NCBI RefSeq assembly: GCF_001048695.1
Contig: NZ_CVRB01000001.1
Span: forward strand, 310,001 to 374,000
Source: Neobacillus massiliamazoniensis
GTDB taxonomy: Bacteria > Bacillota > Bacilli > Bacillales > Cytobacillaceae
Reading direction: 5' to 3'
DNA: 64,000 nt
The translations under genes were made by a program, and so were the position numbers. Below are positions 26,944-35,880 of the stretch, piece after piece. The notes beneath the pieces were generated by a model that saw only the letters and a program-made list of their open reading frames with translations, searched no databases and was not told the origin of the DNA. Each line of letters starts with the position of its first letter. The first letter of the stretch is position 1.

Positions 26944-26970
26944 GAAGAAAGCAGCCTTGTTGGCTGCTTC
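26944..26970 (-). terminator. Terminator between ylzJ and spoIIIE
   Basis: GCAGCC-TTGTT-GGCTGC (26951-26967) is followed on the minus strand by TTTCTTCCTTT. It separates tepA-ylzJ from spoIIIE. Confidence 0.75.
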
Positions 26971-27004
26971 TATCTTTGTATCCTGATTATACCATAATCT
27001 CTTA

Positions 27005-27241
27005 TTAGAATGAGGACAAACCTTCTATGTTCGTAAAAGAAATTTTTGAGCCCGGATAGAAGCGCTCGTCCATAAAATGTTGTGGGTCGCTGCTTAAAAC
27101 CCTAATAATTTGTAGGTTTTGCTGACTGGTTTGTTCAACTAAAAGTGGGATTCCTTCATAGTTGATCATGATTTGTCTACTTTGGGCATCTCCTTCATAA
27201 GGAAAAATTAGCTCATGTGGCATCATGGTATAAAGAATCAT
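27005..27241 (-). CDS. ylzJ: YlzJ-like protein
   Basis: A 78-residue protein of the YlzJ family ([16 protein letters not shown] at the start), function unknown, conserved next to tepA in Bacillaceae. It overlaps the tepA end by four bases (ATGA), so translation is coupled. No membrane segment or Cys pair is present. The 3' end is followed by a terminator. Confidence 0.85.
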   Translation of the reverse strand: MILYTMMPHELIFPYEGDAQSRQIMINYEGIPLLVEQTSQQNLQIIRVLSSDPQHFMDERFYPGSKISFTNIEGLSSF

Positions 27242-27993
27242 TGGATGACTCCCTCATTCTTTTCATTTTGGAGATCAATCAATTCATTTAATTTTTTCAT
27301 TGCCTGCCCAATTCCGCCCACTTCATCAATCAATCCACTTTTAACAGCATCTATACCAATGACATTCGTTCCGATATCTCGTGTTAAATTTCCTTTCGCA
27401 AACATTAATTCCTTAAACGTTTCTTCTGTAATGTTTGAATGCTTTGTTACAAAACTAACGACACGTTCCTGCATTTTATCTAAATATTCAAACGTTTGCG
27501 GAACTCCTATCACTAGACCAGTTAATCTAATTGGATGAATGGTCATAGTAGCAGTTTCGGCTATAAAGGAATAATCACATGAAACCGCTATGGGAACACC
27601 AATTGAATGCCCCCCTCCTAATACGATAGAGACAGTCGGTTTTGAAATTGTTGCGAGCATTTCTGAAATAGCAAGACCAGCTTCAACGTCACCGCCCACT
27701 GTATTTAAAATAATTAATACCCCTTCAATTTTTGGGTTTTGTTCAATTGCCACTAGCTGAGGAATTATGTGTTCGTATTTCGTTGTTTTATTTTGCGGCG
27801 GTAGAGCTAAGTGCCCCTCAATTTGCCCAATTATCGTTAAACAGTGAATTCTGGAATCGTTTGAAAGCTGAGGGACGTTCGTTTGCCCAAGCTGCTGGAT
27901 CTTTTCTAGTAAAGGTGAGGCAGGTTTTTCCTCTTTTTGAGGCTCCTGCTCTTCTTGATTTTCGGATTCATATTGTCGTAAATCTCTATCCAT
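27238..27993 (-). CDS. tepA: ClpP-like germination protease TepA (YmfB)
   Basis: A 251-residue ClpP-fold serine protease (translocation-enhancing protein family). A low-complexity Glu/Gln-rich N-terminus (about 10-30) precedes the ClpP fold. The Ser nucleophile is in GGGHSIG, the His in MTIHPIRL. The family has been linked to degradation of small acid-soluble spore proteins. I chose the ATG at 27993 (MDRDLRQY), which has GAAGGGAG 7 nt upstream; a frame seven codons longer lacks a ribosome-binding site. It follows the rnjB terminator hairpin and overlaps ylzJ. Confidence 0.9.
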   Translation of the reverse strand: MDRDLRQYESENQEEQEPQKEEKPASPLLEKIQQLGQTNVPQLSNDSRIHCLTIIGQIEGHLALPPQNKTTKYEHIIPQLVAIEQNPKIEGVLIILNTVGGDVEAGLAISEMLATISKPTVSIVLGGGHSIGVPIAVSCDYSFIAETATMTIHPIRLTGLVIGVPQTFEYLDKMQERVVSFVTKHSNITEETFKELMFAKGNLTRDIGTNVIGIDAVKSGLIDEVGGIGQAMKKLNELIDLQNEKNEGVIQ

Positions 27994-28057
27994 CCTAATA
28001 CTCCCTTCAAGCATGATAATTTTAGTATGAACTCAGGAAATGATTTCATGCCAATAA

Positions 28058-28180
28058 GTTAAAAAGAGGATGTCCCATAACAAAGTGTCAGACCCCTCGA
28101 CCTACAATATATAGCTGAACTCGGCTATATTTTAAGTAATGAGCGAGAGGTAAGACCCTTTTGAGACATCCTCTTTTTAC
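28058..28180. repeat. Hairpin repeat C, copy 1 (probable rnjB terminator)
   Basis: About 120 bp, ends AAAAAGAGGATGTCCCA and TGAGACATCCTCTTTTT, which pair with few mismatches. Inner inverted segments are GACCCCTCGACCTACAATATA and GAGCGAGAGGTAAGACCC. A second copy is at 60823-60945 in the opposite orientation. On the minus strand it begins four bases after the rnjB stop and ends in TTTTTAAC, so it should work as a terminator. Confidence 0.85.
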
Positions 28181-28184
28181 CAAA

Positions 28185-29852
28185 TTATATTTCCATTATG
28201 ATAGGAAGAATCATTGGTCTTCTTTTCGTTTTTTCATATAAATAGCGATTTAATTCGTCTCTAATTTCCTGCTTTAAACTTGCCCATTCAAAGCTATCTT
28301 TAGAAATAATTCGTTCGACAATATCACGAACTAATTTAGTTGAATCTTCCATTAACTTTTCTGATTCTCGAACATATACAAAACCTCGTGATATTATTTC
28401 GGGCCCTGCAGCAATTTTTTTATCTTGCTTGGCTAACGTCACAACCACGATTAAAATTCCATCCTGTGATAATAGCTTGCGGTCACGTAAGACAATATTA
28501 CCGACATCACCAACACCAATTCCATCTATTAGTACATTTCCGGAAGGCACTTTCCCAACAATCGATAATTTCCCTTCCTTTGCCTCTACCACTTCACCTC
28601 GATCTGCGATGATAATTTGGTGATCCTTCATGCCACATTCCATCGCGATCTTCCGATGAGCTTTTAACATCCTGTATTCACCATGAACGGGAATTAGGTA
28701 TTTTGGGTTCATAAGATTGATCATAAATTTTAGCTCTTCTTGACTACCATGGCTTGATACATGAAGGGCTCTTTTCCCTGAAACAACATTCGCACCAGCC
28801 CTAAAGAGCATATCAACTGTTTTGGATAAAAACAGTTCACTTCCTCTAAGTGGTGAGGCTGCAATTAACACTGTATCACCAGGTTGAATATTAACAAGCT
28901 TATGAGTATGCTTGGTCATTTTTTGTAGAGCCTCAATCGGTTCACCTTGACTTCCAGTCATTAATATCACAATTTCATGGTCTTGGTAGTCTTTTAAGTT
29001 ACTAATAGGAATAATTAAGTCCTCTGCTACTTCTAAATAGCCTAAATCAAGGGCAATATGATAGATTTGTTCAAGGCTTTTGCCTACGACCGCTACTTTT
29101 CGGTTGTTCTCTGCAGAGGCATTAAAAATATGCTGAATTCTATTGATATCAGAAGCAAAGCATGCAGCAATGATTCTTCCGGGAGCATTGTAAAATGCAT
29201 TTGACATTTCCCGTTCAACTGTTGCTTCTGACGTAGTGTAACCAGGTTTTTCAGCTTCGGTACTATCGGAAAGCAAGCATAAGACTCCTTCCTCCCCAAT
29301 AGCTGCCATTTTCCCGATTTCTGGTTTATATAACTTTGTTGCCCCTTGGTCAAATTTAAAGTCTCCCGTATAAACAATAATTCCTTCGGAAGTATGAATG
29401 CAAATACCAACAGAATCAGGTATACTGTGATTTGTTCTAAAAAAACTAACATTAACCGTTTCCATTTCAACAATCGTAGATGAGTCAATTTCATTAAAGT
29501 TTACTTTACCTTGATATTCCTGTTCTTTAAGCTTGGCATTTGCTAGGGCAAGGGTTAATTTTGTTCCGTAAACAGGTGCATCGACTTGACGCAAGACATA
29601 GGCTAATGCACCAAAATGGTCCTCATGACCGTGGGAAAGAAAAATTGCTTTTACTCTGTCTTTGTTCTCAATTAAATAGGTAATATCAGGAATGACGATA
29701 TCGATACCGAGCATTTCTTCCTCGGGGAACATTAAGCCGGCATCGATCACGAATATGTCCTTATCCACTTCGACAAGGTGCATATTCTTTCCGATTTCTC
29801 CAATACCACCAAGTGCAATGACCTTAATGGAATTATTTTTTTTTGTTATCAA
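28185..29852 (-). CDS. rnjB: Ribonuclease J2
   Basis: A 555-residue metallo-beta-lactamase / beta-CASP ribonuclease, exactly the length of B. subtilis RNase J2. The zinc motif is HGHEDH (near residue 77), followed by the beta-CASP domain and a C-terminal domain. RNase J2 has little activity alone and forms a complex with RNase J1 for 5'-3' decay and end maturation. It starts at TTG with GGAGG 9 nt upstream. A strong promoter lies at 29904-29933, between the dapA terminator and the gene. Position between dapA and tepA supports J2 rather than J1. Confidence 0.94.
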   Translation of the reverse strand: MITKKNNSIKVIALGGIGEIGKNMHLVEVDKDIFVIDAGLMFPEEEMLGIDIVIPDITYLIENKDRVKAIFLSHGHEDHFGALAYVLRQVDAPVYGTKLTLALANAKLKEQEYQGKVNFNEIDSSTIVEMETVNVSFFRTNHSIPDSVGICIHTSEGIIVYTGDFKFDQGATKLYKPEIGKMAAIGEEGVLCLLSDSTEAEKPGYTTSEATVEREMSNAFYNAPGRIIAACFASDINRIQHIFNASAENNRKVAVVGKSLEQIYHIALDLGYLEVAEDLIIPISNLKDYQDHEIVILMTGSQGEPIEALQKMTKHTHKLVNIQPGDTVLIAASPLRGSELFLSKTVDMLFRAGANVVSGKRALHVSSHGSQEELKFMINLMNPKYLIPVHGEYRMLKAHRKIAMECGMKDHQIIIADRGEVVEAKEGKLSIVGKVPSGNVLIDGIGVGDVGNIVLRDRKLLSQDGILIVVVTLAKQDKKIAAGPEIISRGFVYVRESEKLMEDSTKLVRDIVERIISKDSFEWASLKQEIRDELNRYLYEKTKRRPMILPIIMEI

Positions 29853-29903
29853 TTCGCAAATCCTCCTACCTTGATGATGGGCCGATCGAAATCAGTTATG
29901 ATT

Positions 29904-29933
29904 ATTATACTTGAAATTAGAAAACCTTTACAA
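29904..29933 (-). promoter_or_regulatory. sigma-A promoter of rnjB
   Basis: On the minus strand, -35 TTGTAA (29928-29933), an 18-nt spacer and -10 TATAAT (29904-29909, perfect) lie about 55 nt upstream of the TTG start. Confidence 0.65.
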
Positions 29934-29971
29934 CTAAAAATAGCCAACCGATAGTCAATTATCGATTGGCT
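29934..29971 (-). terminator. Terminator after dapA
   Basis: On the minus strand, AGCCAATCGATA and TATCGGTTGGCT pair (one G-T pair) and are followed by ATTTTTAG. It ends the asd-dapG-dapA unit. Confidence 0.88.
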
Positions 29972-29983
29972 GGTTGGAAATAA

Positions 29984-30856
29984 TTAAATATTATCAAAAA
30001 GGGATAAGAGAGCTATACGCTCATGTTCATTTAGAGCAACTAGTGGAAGTCTGACTGAACCAACATCTAAGCCCTTAATTTGCAGGGCAGTTTTTACAGG
30101 TGCCGGACTTGGGGCTGCAAATAAGCCTTGCATGATGGGGAGGAGCTGTTGATGTAATTTTGCTGCTTTGCTATTATCACCTTCGAAAAAGGCATGAACC
30201 ATTTCTTGCATTTTATTTCCTACTACATGTGAAGCAACAGACACAACCCCAGCACCGCCGATGGATAAAATCGGAAGCGTCATACTGTCATCACCACTGT
30301 ATAAATGAAAGTCTTCAGATGTGTTTGAAATGATGGTCGTCATCGCATTTAAGTCCCCGCTCGCCTCTTTTACAGCGATAATATTATCAATCAATGAAAG
30401 GCGAATGATTGTATCCGGTAGAATGTTAACAGCCGATCGACCGGGAATATTATAGATCATGACGGGTAGCGAGGTTGCTTCAGCAATCGTCTTGAAGTGC
30501 TGGTATAAACCTTCTTGATTTGGTTTGTTATAATAAGGTGCTACTACCATGATAGCATCTACACCAAGCTGCTCCGCTTTTTTTGTTAATTCAATGGATG
30601 CATAAGTATTATTGCTGCCTGTTCCTGCAATAACTGGGATTCTCTTATTTACTATCTTGACAACATGACTGAATAATGCGAGCTTTTCCTCTTTCGTTAA
30701 GGTTGGAGATTCACCTGTTGTTCCAGCTACCACAAGGGAATCTGTTCCATTTTCAATAAGAAAATTTATTAGTTGAGTAGTCTTAGCAAAGTCAACATGG
30801 CCTTTTTTATCAAAGGGGGTTACCATTGCTGTAGCTACACGCCCAAAAAGAACCAT
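29984..30856 (-). CDS. dapA: 4-hydroxy-tetrahydrodipicolinate synthase
   Basis: Condenses pyruvate with aspartate-4-semialdehyde, the first committed step to lysine, diaminopimelate and dipicolinate. A 290-residue TIM barrel with TGTTGESPTLT, catalytic Tyr in IYNIPGRS and Schiff-base Lys in AVKEASGD. I chose the ATG of MVLFGRVATAMVTPF, which has AAAGGAG 7 nt upstream; a frame 15 codons longer lacks one. It is the last gene of asd-dapG-dapA. Its product feeds SpoVFA/SpoVFB, encoded directly upstream of asd, during sporulation. Confidence 0.96.
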   Translation of the reverse strand: MVLFGRVATAMVTPFDKKGHVDFAKTTQLINFLIENGTDSLVVAGTTGESPTLTKEEKLALFSHVVKIVNKRIPVIAGTGSNNTYASIELTKKAEQLGVDAIMVVAPYYNKPNQEGLYQHFKTIAEATSLPVMIYNIPGRSAVNILPDTIIRLSLIDNIIAVKEASGDLNAMTTIISNTSEDFHLYSGDDSMTLPILSIGGAGVVSVASHVVGNKMQEMVHAFFEGDNSKAAKLHQQLLPIMQGLFAAPSPAPVKTALQIKGLDVGSVRLPLVALNEHERIALLSLFDNI

Positions 30857-30919
30857 TTTCCTTCTCCTTTCAAAACTAACAGCCTTAATGGTTTCAAACA
30901 TATTAATTTTAAAAAATCA

Positions 30920-32182
30920 TTAAACCTCTTCACCGTTCATTTGCTCTATATTCTTACATTCATATATTTCTTGCTCTAGCTGAAAAGCATCATGTAGTGT
31001 ATTCACTGCCTGAACTAAGTCATCTTGTTTTACAAGTACCCAAATCGTTGTATGACTGTCAGCAGATTGTAAAATGCGAATTCCTTTTTCAGATAAGGCG
31101 GTAACAATTTTTGACGTAACTCCAGGGACCCCTGCTATTCCCGCACCCACAATCGAAACCTTTGCGCATTGTCGTTCTACAACAGGGTCATGCCCTAGCT
31201 CTTTTAAAACTTGAATTGCCTGATCTGTCATTTCTTCCGTTACAGTATAAATGACACTATTAGGAGAAATATTAATGAAATCAACACTAATACTTTCGTT
31301 TGCCATTGCCTTAAAAACTTCAGCTTGTAAATAATATTGATCTTTTTTGGCAAAAACCTTTATTTGTGTAACATTAGAAACATAGGCGATCCCCGTCACC
31401 ATTTGCTCCCGGATATCACTCCCGCGATTATCTTTATTTGATGTTGTCACTAACGTTCCATGGCTTTCTGAATAGGTGGAACGGATTCGAATCGGAACTT
31501 TCGCATGCATTGCAATTTCAACCGCTCTAGGGTGAATCACCTTTGCACCTTGATAAGCCATATTACACACTTCGGTATAGGTGACAACAGAAAGTGGTCT
31601 GGCATTTTCCGCAATTCGTGGATCAGCTGTCATAATTCCATCCACATCTGTAAAAATATCAATCCATTCAGCATTAAGAGCAGCACCGATTGCAGCAGCC
31701 GATGTATCACTTCCACCTCTTCCAATGGTTGTTATATCACCGTTTTTAGCAGCCCCTTGAAAGCCGGCCACTACGACAACATCGTGCTTCTCCAGTTCTG
31801 TTAACAACCGATCAACTTGCATTTCTAGGATTTTTGCATTTGTATGGTCGTTGTTCGTACGGAAACCGGCTTGAGCACCCGTTAGGGAAACAGCTTTTAT
31901 TCCGCTTTCCACCAACATATTTGCAAAAACGACGCTGGAAATCACTTCACCACAAGATAATAGGAGATCATATTCCCGCTTTGAAACTTTACTTTGGTTA
32001 CCACCTATTAATGATAATAAAGTGTCAGTAGCATATGGATCTCCTTTTCTGCCCATTGCCGAGACAACGACTACTACCTTATAGCCGTCAACTAGTGCTC
32101 TTTCAATATGCCCTAGAGCATGTCTCCTGCTTATCTCATCCTTGACTGAGGTTCCACCAAATTTTTGGACAATCATTTTCAT
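30920..32182 (-). CDS. dapG: Aspartokinase I (diaminopimelate-type)
   Basis: Phosphorylates aspartate at the entry to the lysine/threonine/methionine/dipicolinate pathways. A 420-residue protein with the kinase motif VQKFGGTSV at the N-terminus, GRGGSDTSAAAIGAAL, and two C-terminal ACT domains (about 270-410). DapG is assigned from position between asd and dapA; B. subtilis DapG is the diaminopimelate-sensitive isozyme. The ATG matches the family start (MKIIVQKFGG) but its ribosome-binding site is weak (AGGCAGG about 13 nt upstream). The C-terminus runs slightly past the usual end (NIEQMNGEEV). Confidence 0.93.
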   Translation of the reverse strand: MKMIVQKFGGTSVKDEISRRHALGHIERALVDGYKVVVVVSAMGRKGDPYATDTLLSLIGGNQSKVSKREYDLLLSCGEVISSVVFANMLVESGIKAVSLTGAQAGFRTNNDHTNAKILEMQVDRLLTELEKHDVVVVAGFQGAAKNGDITTIGRGGSDTSAAAIGAALNAEWIDIFTDVDGIMTADPRIAENARPLSVVTYTEVCNMAYQGAKVIHPRAVEIAMHAKVPIRIRSTYSESHGTLVTTSNKDNRGSDIREQMVTGIAYVSNVTQIKVFAKKDQYYLQAEVFKAMANESISVDFINISPNSVIYTVTEEMTDQAIQVLKELGHDPVVERQCAKVSIVGAGIAGVPGVTSKIVTALSEKGIRILQSADSHTTIWVLVKQDDLVQAVNTLHDAFQLEQEIYECKNIEQMNGEEV

Positions 32183-32215
32183 TGTGTAAGCAAAACCTGC
32201 CTTTTGGTGAAAGTA

Positions 32216-33274
32216 TTATTCTCTTTCTCCTACTAATCCTAATTTCACTAGCCTTTCTGCAATCTGAACTGAGTTCCATGCTGCACCCTTTAATAAATTG
32301 TCGGAAACAACCCACATATGGAACCCTCTTTTTTCATCTAGGTCATTGCGAATGCGGCCGACAAAGACGTCATTACTTCCGACACAATTTGCTGGCATTG
32401 GATAGATTTGATTTTCTGGGTCATCCTGTAAAATGACACCTGGGGCATCTTTTAACAAAGCTTTGATATCATTTGCACTTACATCATCGGCTTCAATTTC
32501 AAAATAAACTGACTCGGAGTGGCTAACTGCAACCGGCAAACGAACACACGTAGCTGAGACCTGAAGTTTTGGTATATGCATAATTTTTTTCGTTTCGTTA
32601 ATCATTTTCATTTCTTCATACGTATAGCCGTTTTCTTGGAATTTATCAATTTGCGGAATCGCATTAAAGGCAATTTGATAATGGTTGTTATCGCTTTTAA
32701 CCGGCAAAATTTTAGGTTCAACGGCTTCATTATTTAAAATTGATTTTGTTTGCTCCATTAGTTCCTCTATAGCAGAAGCCCCTGCACCAGAAACTGCTTG
32801 ATAGGTTGATACAATCACTTTTTTTAGACCAAAGTGCTTTCTTATTGGTTCTAAAGCCACTACCATTTGAATTGTGGAGCAATTTGGGTTCGCAATAATT
32901 CCATTATGAAGATGTAAATCTCCTTCGTTTACCTCTGGTACCACTAACGGAGTTTCTGGATCCATGCGAAAAGCACTTGTATTATCGACGACAATCGCAC
33001 CACGTTTAACAGCTTCAGGAGCAAGTTCCTTCGATACATTGCCCCCTGCACTAAATAAAGCGATATCGACACCTTCAAAGCTTTCCGGCTTTGCTTCTAG
33101 AACGGTATGTTCCTCACCATTAACGATCACTATTTTTCCTGCAGAACGGGAGGATGACAAGAGTGTAAGCTTCTTGATTGGAAATTTTTCTTTAACCAAT
33201 GTTTGGATCATCTGCTGACCAACTGCTCCTGTTGCCCCCACAACTGCAACGTTAAAACCATTTTGTTGACTCAT
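32216..33274 (-). CDS. asd: Aspartate-semialdehyde dehydrogenase
   Basis: Reduces aspartyl-4-phosphate to aspartate-4-semialdehyde with NADPH. A 352-residue enzyme with the dinucleotide motif VGATGAVGQ at the N-terminus and the catalytic Cys in NPNCSTIQ. The ATG is preceded by AAAGGGG at 9 nt. It lies 33 nt before dapG, so the three genes asd-dapG-dapA form one unit. The 241-nt gap to spoVFB upstream contains AT-rich DNA with a weak TGG-extended -10 (TAAAAT) but no gene. Confidence 0.96.
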   Translation of the reverse strand: MSQQNGFNVAVVGATGAVGQQMIQTLVKEKFPIKKLTLLSSSRSAGKIVIVNGEEHTVLEAKPESFEGVDIALFSAGGNVSKELAPEAVKRGAIVVDNTSAFRMDPETPLVVPEVNEGDLHLHNGIIANPNCSTIQMVVALEPIRKHFGLKKVIVSTYQAVSGAGASAIEELMEQTKSILNNEAVEPKILPVKSDNNHYQIAFNAIPQIDKFQENGYTYEEMKMINETKKIMHIPKLQVSATCVRLPVAVSHSESVYFEIEADDVSANDIKALLKDAPGVILQDDPENQIYPMPANCVGSNDVFVGRIRNDLDEKRGFHMWVVSDNLLKGAAWNSVQIAERLVKLGLVGERE

Positions 33275-33515
33275 TTTTTATTTCCCCTTTACTCAAAAAA
33301 TATTGGTTATTTTCTGTTCAATAACTAATAAGAATTATTCACCCATTCGCATTCTTAGAAATATTGCGAATATTTTTCTTCTATTTCCATCCCTTGAAGA
33401 AATATGATCATTCGATGATTCATCAGCAGTGAATAATAACTCTTTCTTATGAATGATTATTACATTTTACCATATTAATTGAAAGAAATAACCTCTTTTA
33501 TGGAAAGGGGAGAAA

Positions 33516-34115
33516 TTAGTCAACATTCTGGTACCGTTCCACCAAAACCGGTTGAATTTGTATTCCATTCATTGCGGCATCAACGGTTTCCGATAGGAGA
33601 GTCATTCTGGCAACCATTGAATTTGGTTTCTTAAATGGATCATCTTGCCCAAAAGGAATAAAATAAATATTTTTTGTTGCCATTAATCGCATGAGATTTA
33701 CCCCATTTAAGCCCAATGCATCATTTGTAGAAATTCCAAGGACAATGGGCTTTAGATTTCGGAGCGTTGCTTTTGCAGCCATTAAAACTGGGCTATCATT
33801 CATGGCATTGGCAAATTTACTCATCGATACTCCTGTTAAAGGAGCAATTACCATGCAATCAAGAGGTATTTTGGGTCCAAGAGGCTCTGCTTTAACAATG
33901 GAGTCAATTACCTTATGACCGGTTAAATCCTCTATTCTTTGTACCCAGTCTTCACCTTTTCCAAAGCGAGTTTCTGTATTTTTGACGGTAAAGGTTACGA
34001 TGGGAATGACCTCAACCCCTGATTGAACTAGCTTTTCTATCTCTGGAAAAACAGCATCATATGTGCAATGTGAACCTGTTAATCCGAACCCAATTCTCTT
34101 CCCCTTTAAACTCAT
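33516..34115 (-). CDS. spoVFB: Dipicolinate synthase subunit B
   Basis: A 199-residue flavoprotein-fold (HFCD type) subunit of dipicolinate synthase, acting in the mother cell. The N-terminal motif GKRIGFGLTGSHCTYD and the middle MVIAPLTGVSMSKFANAMND are visible. With SpoVFA it oxidises the DapA product to dipicolinic acid, which is stored with calcium in the spore core. The ATG overlaps the spoVFA stop by four bases (ATGA). Also called DpaB. Confidence 0.95.
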   Translation of the reverse strand: MSLKGKRIGFGLTGSHCTYDAVFPEIEKLVQSGVEVIPIVTFTVKNTETRFGKGEDWVQRIEDLTGHKVIDSIVKAEPLGPKIPLDCMVIAPLTGVSMSKFANAMNDSPVLMAAKATLRNLKPIVLGISTNDALGLNGVNLMRLMATKNIYFIPFGQDDPFKKPNSMVARMTLLSETVDAAMNGIQIQPVLVERYQNVD

Positions 34116-35014
34116 TTCACTTTCCCCTTTCGATTTTGGAGCTCATCCTGGAGCAGCTGTGAGAGAACATCCGCTAGTATTAGGCCTGCTGTCTTGGGAG
34201 CTACAATTCCCGGCAAACTTGGAGCTAGTAAAGCTTTTATTCCCCTTTTTTCAGCGTAACGAAAATCCGTTCCTCCCGGTTTCGAGGCAATATCGATAAT
34301 AAGGGTGTGTGCAGGCAGCTTTGAAATGACGGATGCACTTACGATTAAGTGTGGAATCGTATTTATTAAAATATCTGTGCCGATTACTTCTTTTTCAATA
34401 TTGTTCAAATGAAAGGGAGTTAACCCCATTTCGGTTATTCTTGCAAGATGCTCACTTTTTCTAGCTCCGACTTTCACCTTAGCGCCAAGTGCATGGAAAG
34501 CCCTTGCTGTGCTCATTCCACACCTGCCTAAACCTAGAATGGTTATATTAGATCCGTGAATGGTAAAGTCAGTATGCTGGATAGCCATCATGATGGTTCC
34601 TTCGACAGTTGGAATGGAATTATAAATGGCAACATCGTCCCTTGAAAACAACTGAACAAGCGTTCTCTTAGATTGCTTGATAATACTATTCAAAAAGGTG
34701 TTGCTTATACCTGAATAGATCGTACAATGTTCAGGAGTTTTCGAAAGGATTTCCTCTGTTAAGGTCACCTTTTCATTCGAAAATATCGTCTCTACCTGCC
34801 CTTCCAAATTTGTACCGGCAACCGGTAATATAAGAGCATCCAAATTTGAAAAGTCAATTTCATCTAGCTTTTCCTTGACAGCACCTGTGAAGGCGTGGTC
34901 AAGCTGTTCGAATCCAATTAACGATAATCTGGCATCTAATTCCGTTAACTTTCGGATAATTTCAAGCTGTCTGGCATCTCCACCAATCACGGCTATTTGC
35001 ATCCCTGTCAGCAT
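34112..35014 (-). CDS. spoVFA: Dipicolinate synthase subunit A
   Basis: A 300-residue dehydrogenase-like subunit. The N-terminal region (AVIGGDARQLEIIRKLTE) is followed by a Rossmann fold (TILGLGRCGMSTARAFHALGA) near 150-180. With SpoVFB it makes dipicolinate. I chose the ATG at 35014 (MLTGMQIAV), which matches the B. subtilis start and has AAGGTG 9 nt upstream. The ATG four codons earlier abuts the ribosome-binding site. A sigma-K-like promoter is at 35082-35111. Also called DpaA. Confidence 0.95.
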   Translation of the reverse strand: MLTGMQIAVIGGDARQLEIIRKLTELDARLSLIGFEQLDHAFTGAVKEKLDEIDFSNLDALILPVAGTNLEGQVETIFSNEKVTLTEEILSKTPEHCTIYSGISNTFLNSIIKQSKRTLVQLFSRDDVAIYNSIPTVEGTIMMAIQHTDFTIHGSNITILGLGRCGMSTARAFHALGAKVKVGARKSEHLARITEMGLTPFHLNNIEKEVIGTDILINTIPHLIVSASVISKLPAHTLIIDIASKPGGTDFRYAEKRGIKALLAPSLPGIVAPKTAGLILADVLSQLLQDELQNRKGKVK

Positions 35015-35081
35015 GAAAACATTCACCTTCTTTTTGAAAAATCCATGCAGGAAATTTATTTCAGCTTTTCACTTCACCATC

Positions 35082-35111
35082 TTATGTATGATTGTGCAAA
35101 TAGGTGAGTTT
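35082..35111 (-). promoter_or_regulatory. Possible sigma-K promoter of spoVFAB
   Basis: On the minus strand, a -10-like CATACATAA (consensus CATANNNTA, one mismatch) follows a -35-like AAAC by 17 nt, about 70 nt upstream of spoVFA. In B. subtilis spoVF is transcribed by sigma-K, which is the reason to look for it here. Confidence 0.4.
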
Positions 35112-35127
35112 TCCACCTTTCATTCAA

Positions 35128-35166
35128 TAAAAAAAGCCCAAGCAAACATCCGATTACTTGGGCTTT
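35128..35166 (-). terminator. Terminator after ymxH
   Basis: On the minus strand, AAAGCCCAAG and CTTGGGCTTT pair around a 13-nt loop and are followed by TTTTATTG. It isolates spoVFA from upstream transcription. Confidence 0.9.
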
Positions 35167-35176
35167 CACTTTCAAA

Positions 35177-35425
35177 CTAATTGTCATTCTCTTCAGGAAC
35201 ATCAATGATAATCATATCTGAACCTATTTTTTTAATATGCTGCCATGGTACTCGTACCACTTCCCCCTGTTTTCGTAAACCAAACCATTTTAATGAAGGG
35301 ATTAGAAGTGCTTGGATTTGTCCCGTTGCTTCATTGATCTCAAGGTCCGTTTGACCAAGTACCCCAAGCCGTTCAGCTTTTTTTACATCCACTATTTCTT
35401 TTCCACTTAATTCACTTAACCTCAT
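35177..35425 (-). CDS. ymxH: YlmC/YmxH-family sporulation protein (PRC-barrel)
   Basis: An 82-residue PRC-barrel protein of the YlmC/YmxH family, associated with sporulation, exact role unknown. The whole length matches the family (MRLSELSGKEIVDV to the acidic end). The start is uncertain: ATG 35425 matches the family and lies 10 nt from AAGGGTG, while an ATG three codons earlier is only about 3 nt from it. It lies between mlpA and spoVFA, as in B. subtilis, but a repeat-filled gap separates it from mlpA. Confidence 0.88.
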   Translation of the reverse strand: MRLSELSGKEIVDVKKAERLGVLGQTDLEINEATGQIQALLIPSLKWFGLRKQGEVVRVPWQHIKKIGSDMIIIDVPEENDN

Positions 35426-35488
35426 TTTAGTCATTCACCCTTCCCTACTCTTTTTTACTAGTTTATAAAAAAGGATGATAAATTAGAC

Positions 35489-35553
35489 TAAGAAAAGCGG
35501 AAGCGCCCACGAGGGTGTCCCTAAATTATAACTTTTAGGGACACCCCTTTTTT
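35489..35553 (+). repeat. Repeat B fragment and strong plus-strand hairpin
   Basis: TAAGAAAAGCGGAAGCGCC (35490-35508) is one end of repeat B, here on the plus strand. It is followed by a perfect 13-bp stem GGGTGTCCCTAAA / TTTAGGGACACCC (35513-35546) and CTTTTTT. This is a terminator-like structure on the strand with no genes, so it may be a remnant of a moved plus-strand 3' end. It lies in the 455-nt mlpA-ymxH gap. Confidence 0.6.
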
Positions 35554-35559
35554 ATTAAT

Positions 35560-35742
35560 GGTCTGTTAAACTTTGTCTGTTGATTTCCGCTCCAGGCGCT
35601 CGCTTTCCGTGGGCGGTCCGGGGAGCCTCCTCGGCGCTACCTGCGCCTGCGGGGTCTCCCCTGCCCCGTACTCCCACAGGAGTCGAGCGCCTTCCGCTCC
35701 AAACAACAAAGCGGAAAAATTATTATGAACTTTGTAAATATA
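35560..35742. mobile_element. MITE copy 2 (right end decayed)
   Basis: The left end GGTCTGTTAAACTT is followed by CTGTTGATTTCCGCTCC, the GC-rich palindromic core and GAGCGCCTTCCGCTCC. The right terminus (TATGAACTTTGTAAA) has lost the final inverted repeat, so the exact end and target duplication cannot be set. It is inserted just beyond the hairpin at 35513-35546. The remaining 35743-35880 shows nothing recognisable. Confidence 0.8.
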
Positions 35743-35880
35743 GTGGTGTACGTCTCCTTTTTGGACAGCCTCAGAGGAGCATGTTGCTTAGCACCGTGAA
35801 TCATGACACTCCCAAAAGGGAGGCTATTTTGCTGGACAATGAAAAAACAGTTCTGAAGACGAACTGTTTTTGAAGTGGGT

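Noticed and set aside
33275..33515. Lysine riboswitch upstream of asd-dapG-dapA
   Set aside because: The gap is too short and AT-rich, without the long conserved L-box core or a terminator.
35580..35873. 97-residue plus-strand open frame
   Set aside because: It overlaps MITE copy 2 and flank, with no ribosome-binding site.
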